The notes beneath the pieces are model-generated. The model was not told the DNA's origin. It made no database searches and saw nothing but the letters and a program-made list of their open reading frames with translations. From the NCBI RefSeq assembly GCF_023101685.1, contig NZ_CP082164.1:558001-622000 (forward strand): 64,000 bases of DNA. Reading direction: 5' to 3'. Position 1 is the stretch's first letter, and every line of letters begins with the position of its first letter. Of this stretch, positions 58,785 to 64,000 are shown in pieces. Made by a program: the position numbers and the translations under genes. The DNA is from Bradyrhizobium sp. 186 (lineage in GTDB: Bacteria; Pseudomonadota; Alphaproteobacteria; Rhizobiales; Xanthobacteraceae).

Positions 58785-59639
58785 ATGAGGATGTCGATGG
58801 GTCGGGTGGGCCGGCAATTGCTGGGATTGGCCACTATCGCCTTGGTGGCGGCTGGCATGACGCTGGCGACGGGCGGCGTGGCATTCGCCGAGCTTGGACA
58901 ACCGGCGCCGTGGGAGTGGACGCTCCAGCAATCCGGCTCCCCGGTGATGGACAACATCGTCTGGTTCCACAACTTCCTGTTCGTGCTGATCACTGTGATC
59001 ACGCTGTTTGTGCTGGCGCTGCTGGTGATCGTGGTCGTGAAGTTCAACGCGAAGGCCAATCCGGTGCCGTCGCGTACCACTCACAACACGCTGATCGAGG
59101 TGGCCTGGACGCTGGTTCCAGTGCTGATCCTGGTCGGCATCGCGGTACCGTCGTTCCGCCTGCTGTTCCTCGAGCTCGACGTGCCGAAGGCGGATCTGAC
59201 CATCAAGGCCACCGGCAAGCAGTGGTATTGGTCCTACGCCTATCCGGACAACGGCAAGTTCGAATTCGACTCGCTGATGGCCCAGGACAAGCAGCCGCGG
59301 CTGCTCGGCGTCGACAACGAGATGGTGGTACCCGTCAACAAAGTGGTCCGGGTTCAGGTGACCGGGGCCGACGTGATTCATGCCTTTGCGCTGCCGGCCT
59401 TCGGCGTCAAGATCGACGCCATTCCGGGCCGGCTGAACGAGACCTGGTTCAAGGCCACCAAGACCGGCATGTTTTACGGCCAGTGCTCGGAATTGTGCGG
59501 CAAGGACCACGCCTTCATGCCGATCGCCATACGCGTGGTGAGCGACCAGGAGTTCGCCTCCTGGGTTGAAACGGCGAAGAAGAAATACGCGAGCGGCGGC
59601 ACCAGCACCTACGCCTCCACGGCCGGCCCGACGCAGTGA
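58785..59639 (+). CDS. coxB: Cytochrome c oxidase subunit II (aa3 type)
   Basis: A 284-residue precursor with a signal peptide (RQLLGLATIALVAAGMTLA and on), two membrane helices (WFHNFLFVLITVITLFVLAL; LIEVAWTLVPVLILVGIAV) and a periplasmic CuA domain. The CuA ligands are in GQCSELCGKDHAFM: C234, E236, C238, H242 and M245; the fourth side, VTGADVIHAFALP, gives the first His. WYWSYAYPDNGKF is the electron-entry aromatic patch. It accepts electrons from cytochrome c. First gene of the oxidase operon here. Confidence 0.97.
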   Translation: MRMSMGRVGRQLLGLATIALVAAGMTLATGGVAFAELGQPAPWEWTLQQSGSPVMDNIVWFHNFLFVLITVITLFVLALLVIVVVKFNAKANPVPSRTTHNTLIEVAWTLVPVLILVGIAVPSFRLLFLELDVPKADLTIKATGKQWYWSYAYPDNGKFEFDSLMAQDKQPRLLGVDNEMVVPVNKVVRVQVTGADVIHAFALPAFGVKIDAIPGRLNETWFKATKTGMFYGQCSELCGKDHAFMPIAIRVVSDQEFASWVETAKKKYASGGTSTYASTAGPTQ

Positions 59640-59659
59640 GCGCCGGGCAAGGGGATTGA

Positions 59660-61333
<1,674 letters not shown>

Positions 61334-61393
61334 GCAAATTGCCGCGGCGCCAGTGATGGCGCCGCGGCTCTACAACGAAGCGAGTCAAATCAA

Positions 61394-62338
61394 GTGTCCG
61401 CCCTCGACCACAACGCCATCGACATCAATCCACGGATCTCCGAGGCGGAGGTCGGCGATTACATCGCGCTGCTCAAGCCGCGGGTGATGTCGCTCGTGAT
61501 CTTCACCGCGCTGGTCGGGATGGCGATGGCGCCGGGGCATTTCCACCCCGTGCTGGCGATCACCTCGCTGCTCTGCATCGCCGTCGGCGCCGGCGCCTCC
61601 GGCGCGCTCAACATGGCGCTCGAAGGCGACATCGACGCAAAGATGTCGCGCACGGCGAACCGGCCGATCCCGCGTGGCCGCATCACCCGGCCCGAGGCGA
61701 TGGCGTTCGGCATGACGCTCGCCTTCTTCTCAGTGATGACGCTCGGCATCCTCGTCAACTGGATCGCGGGCGCGCTATTGGCCTTCACCATCTTCTTCTA
61801 CGTCGTGATCTACACGCTACTGCTGAAGCGCTGGACTGCGCAGAACATCGTGATCGGCGGCGCCGCCGGTGCGTTGCCGCCGGTGGTGGCCTGGGCCGCC
61901 GTGACTGGCACGGTCGACGTCGAGCCGCTGCTGCTGTTCGCCATCATCTTCTTTTGGACGCCCCCGCACTTCTGGGCGCTGGCGCTGTTCCGCTCCGACG
62001 ACTACGCCCGCGCCGGCATTCCGATGCTGCCCAACGTCGCCGGTCCCGACGCGACGCGCCTCCAGATCCTGCTCTACACCATCGTGCTGATCGCGGTGGC
62101 CGCAGCACCGTGGGCGCTGGGCTATTTCGACGCCATCTACGGCATTACCTCGCTGGTGCTCGGCGCTGGCATGCTGGTCCTCGCCGTCAACGTCTACATT
62201 CGCCGCGAGCGCAGCGAATCGCTGCGCGCGACCCGCAAGCTGTTTGCCTTCTCCATCTTTTATCTGTTTGCGCTGTTTGCGACCCTGCTGGCCGAGGTCA
62301 TGTACCGGGCGCTTGCTCCGATGGCAGGGGGCGCATGA
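61394..62338 (+). CDS. ctaB: Haem o synthase (protohaem IX farnesyltransferase)
   Basis: A 314-residue UbiA-family prenyltransferase that adds farnesyl to protohaem to make haem o, precursor of haem a. The two Asp-rich motifs are [17 protein letters not shown] (with [10 protein letters not shown]) and [26 protein letters not shown]. Seven to nine helices are visible. It starts with GTG. Its stop overlaps the next small gene by four bases (ATGA). Confidence 0.96.
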   Translation: MSALDHNAIDINPRISEAEVGDYIALLKPRVMSLVIFTALVGMAMAPGHFHPVLAITSLLCIAVGAGASGALNMALEGDIDAKMSRTANRPIPRGRITRPEAMAFGMTLAFFSVMTLGILVNWIAGALLAFTIFFYVVIYTLLLKRWTAQNIVIGGAAGALPPVVAWAAVTGTVDVEPLLLFAIIFFWTPPHFWALALFRSDDYARAGIPMLPNVAGPDATRLQILLYTIVLIAVAAAPWALGYFDAIYGITSLVLGAGMLVLAVNVYIRRERSESLRATRKLFAFSIFYLFALFATLLAEVMYRALAPMAGGA

Positions 62339-62511
62339 TAACGGGTATGGCTGATAAATCCGAGCCAGATGGAATCGTCCTCACCGAGGCGCAGAAAAAG
62401 AGCCGTCGTCAACGCTCGATTGCGATCGCGCTCGCGCTCGGCGTGCTCGTGGTGCTGTTTTTCGCCGTCACCATGGTCAAGGGACCGGCAGTGCTAATTC
62501 GGCCGATGTAG
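62335..62511 (+). CDS. Small membrane protein in the cytochrome oxidase operon (CoxF-like)
   Basis: A 58-residue protein: basic N-terminus ([14 protein letters not shown]) then one helix ([20 protein letters not shown]). Small proteins with this layout lie between ctaB and ctaG in many alphaproteobacteria and are annotated CoxF. The ATG at 62335 overlaps the ctaB stop (ATGA); ATG 62347 is an alternative. Its exact role in assembly is not known. Confidence 0.75.
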   Translation: MITGMADKSEPDGIVLTEAQKKSRRQRSIAIALALGVLVVLFFAVTMVKGPAVLIRPM

Positions 62512-62516
62512 GAAAG

Positions 62517-63161
62517 ATGGATCAGAAGCCGACCATATCGCGGGATCAGAGCCGGACGGCCACGAAGGGCCGTTTCAGTGGCCTTGGCCGCGACGCGCTG
62601 GTCGCCTCGATCTGCGGCGGCGTGGTCGCGTTGATGGTCGGCGCCTCCTACGCGGCGGTGCCGTTCTACAACTGGTTCTGCCGCGCCACCGGCTTCAACG
62701 GCACAACCCAGGTCGCGATCTCGGCGCCCACGACCGGCCCGATCGCACGGAAAATCGCGGTGCGGTTCGATTCCAACGTCGCGCCCGGCCTGCCCTGGAA
62801 GTTCGAGCCGGAGCAGACCGAGATCGAGGTCAAGATCGGCCAGGTCACCACCGTGTACTACACCGTCACCAACCAGGCCGCGCGTATCACCGCCGGGCAG
62901 GCCGCCTACAACGTTGCGCCGCTGACGGTCGGGTCCTATTTCCAGAAGATCAATTGCTTCTGCTTCACCGAGCAGACCATGGCGCCCGGTGAGAAGCGGG
63001 AGATGCCGGTGGTGTTCTATGTAGATCCGTCGATCGTCGACGATCAGGAGAATGACGGGCTGAGCACGATCACGCTGTCCTACACGTTCTATCCGGTGCG
63101 CGATCCGGTGGTGAAGCCACTCGCATCGGGCAACGACGACAAACGCAAGGGAAATCTCTGA
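62517..63161 (+). CDS. ctaG: Cytochrome c oxidase assembly protein CtaG (Cox11)
   Basis: A 214-residue membrane-anchored copper chaperone that delivers CuB to subunit I. One N-terminal helix ([19 protein letters not shown]) precedes the periplasmic immunoglobulin-like domain. The copper motif CFCF is present in [12 protein letters not shown], together with the early Cys of [11 protein letters not shown]. It is five bases after the CoxF-like gene and works with the SCO protein at 9009-9599. Confidence 0.96.
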   Translation: MDQKPTISRDQSRTATKGRFSGLGRDALVASICGGVVALMVGASYAAVPFYNWFCRATGFNGTTQVAISAPTTGPIARKIAVRFDSNVAPGLPWKFEPEQTEIEVKIGQVTTVYYTVTNQAARITAGQAAYNVAPLTVGSYFQKINCFCFTEQTMAPGEKREMPVVFYVDPSIVDDQENDGLSTITLSYTFYPVRDPVVKPLASGNDDKRKGNL

Positions 63162-63237
63162 CCGCCGGATTCACGCGCCGGGGTTGGAACAAGGGGATAA
63201 GTGCCGGACAGGCACGGGATTGAGGAGAGAGACGGCA

Positions 63238-64000
63238 ATGGCCACAGTGCAAGGCAAGCATCACGACTACCATCTGGTCGATCCGTCTCCGTGGCCGGTG
63301 GTCGGCTCCATCTCGGCCTTCATTATGGCGGTCGGCGCGATCACCTGGATGCACCACATGCTCTCGGCCGCGCCGATTATCTTCGGTGTCGGCACCGTCG
63401 GCGTGATCTACACGATGGCGAGCTGGTGGGGCGACGTGATCAAGGAAGCCCAGTACAAGGGCGATCACACCCGCGTCGTGCAGCTTCATCACCGCTACGG
63501 CATGATCCTGTTCATCGCCTCCGAGGTGATGTTCTTCGTTGCCTGGTTCTGGGCCTATTTCAACGCGGCGCTATTCCCGGCCGACGCCGTCCACGCCACC
63601 CGCGACGCGGTGTTCGGCTGCGGCCTCGGCACGCAGGCCGGCGCATGCGCCGTACCCGGCACCTGGCCGCCGCATGGCATCGAGACCTTCGATCCCTGGC
63701 ATCTGCCGCTCCTGAATACGCTGATCCTGCTCACCTCCGGCACCACGGTGACCTGGGCGCATCACGCGCTGCTCGAGGGGGATCGCAAGGGCCTGAAGTA
63801 CGGGCTGATCCTGACCGTGATCCTGGGCGCGACCTTCACCTGCGTGCAGGCCTATGAGTACAGCCACGCGGCGTTCTCGTTCGGCGGCAACGTCTACGGC
63901 GCGACCTTCTTCATGGCGACCGGCTTCCACGGCTTCCATGTGCTGGTCGGCACCATCTTCCTGATCGTGTGCCTGGCGCGCGCCTATGCCGGCCACTTCA
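63238..64000 (+). CDS. ctaE: Cytochrome c oxidase subunit III (partial)
   Basis: The first 254 codons of subunit III; the frame runs off the window. It opens YHLVDPSPWPVVGSISAFIM, then HHRYGMILFIASEVMFFVAWFWAYF and, near the end, GFHGFHVLVGTIFLIVC. Subunit III stabilises the oxidase and binds lipids. The ATG at 63238 follows a GAGGAGAGAG site. It is the last gene of the operon seen here. Confidence 0.96.
   Translation, partial: MATVQGKHHDYHLVDPSPWPVVGSISAFIMAVGAITWMHHMLSAAPIIFGVGTVGVIYTMASWWGDVIKEAQYKGDHTRVVQLHHRYGMILFIASEVMFFVAWFWAYFNAALFPADAVHATRDAVFGCGLGTQAGACAVPGTWPPHGIETFDPWHLPLLNTLILLTSGTTVTWAHHALLEGDRKGLKYGLILTVILGATFTCVQAYEYSHAAFSFGGNVYGATFFMATGFHGFHVLVGTIFLIVCLARAYAGHF

Overview
The window is chromosomal DNA of a high-GC alphaproteobacterium, most likely a Bradyrhizobium or a close relative in the Nitrobacteraceae. 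The evidence is the class I lysyl-tRNA synthetase, IalB, TIGR02186/TauE and DUF6460 proteins, the coxB-ctaD-ctaB-ctaG-ctaE order, and four families of dispersed palindromic repeats of the kind common in that genus. The assignment comes from reading gene content, not from a database search. No tRNA, rRNA or CRISPR array was seen.

Layout: 1-4092 is the end of a sugar ABC transport operon (ATPase tail, permease, binding protein) with an aldo/keto reductase and a TIM-barrel lactonase that fit oxidative, non-phosphorylating catabolism of L-fucose or a similar sugar. 4285-10756 holds small SnoaL and RidA proteins, a secreted PHB-depolymerase-type esterase coupled to an FAD dehydrogenase, a SCO copper chaperone and a periplasmic binding protein. 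11011-20792 carries lysyl-tRNA synthetase, an AraC-PanE-cupin run, alpha-carbonic anhydrase, an HTH/S24 repressor, pyrD, a MATE exporter and an MBL hydrolase. 21194-30133 holds all four members of the ligase-associated DNA repair set (ATP-dependent ligase, MBL exonuclease, Lhr-type helicase, PdeM phosphoesterase), split into two divergent halves by a TPR-methyltransferase gene and a Tat-exported binding protein. 30130-33959 is a LysR/EamA divergent pair whose intergenic region is interrupted by an IS1634-family element with clear ends and a 6-bp target duplication.

33972-42710 has a second MBL hydrolase, the TIGR02186/TauE pair, a 1118-residue coiled-coil/SEL1 membrane protein, a RES/Xre toxin-antitoxin operon with a palindromic operator, and a PadR regulator with tandem operators facing a SnoaL gene. 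42815-48246 is a fatty-acid beta-oxidation set (acyl-CoA dehydrogenase, thiolase, two-domain hydratase/dehydrogenase). 49360-52069 pairs glutathione S-transferase with a divergent MarR regulator and is followed by glutamate-cysteine ligase, so glutathione use and synthesis lie together. An IS110-family element (about 53.8-55.4 kb) sits next to lepB-tldD. The window ends inside the aa3 cytochrome c oxidase operon, preceded by a FixK/FNR-type box.

The palindromic repeats are the most unusual feature. One is inserted in frame inside the DNA ligase gene, one supplies the likely start codon of pdeM, and one supplies the stop codon of the MATE gene.
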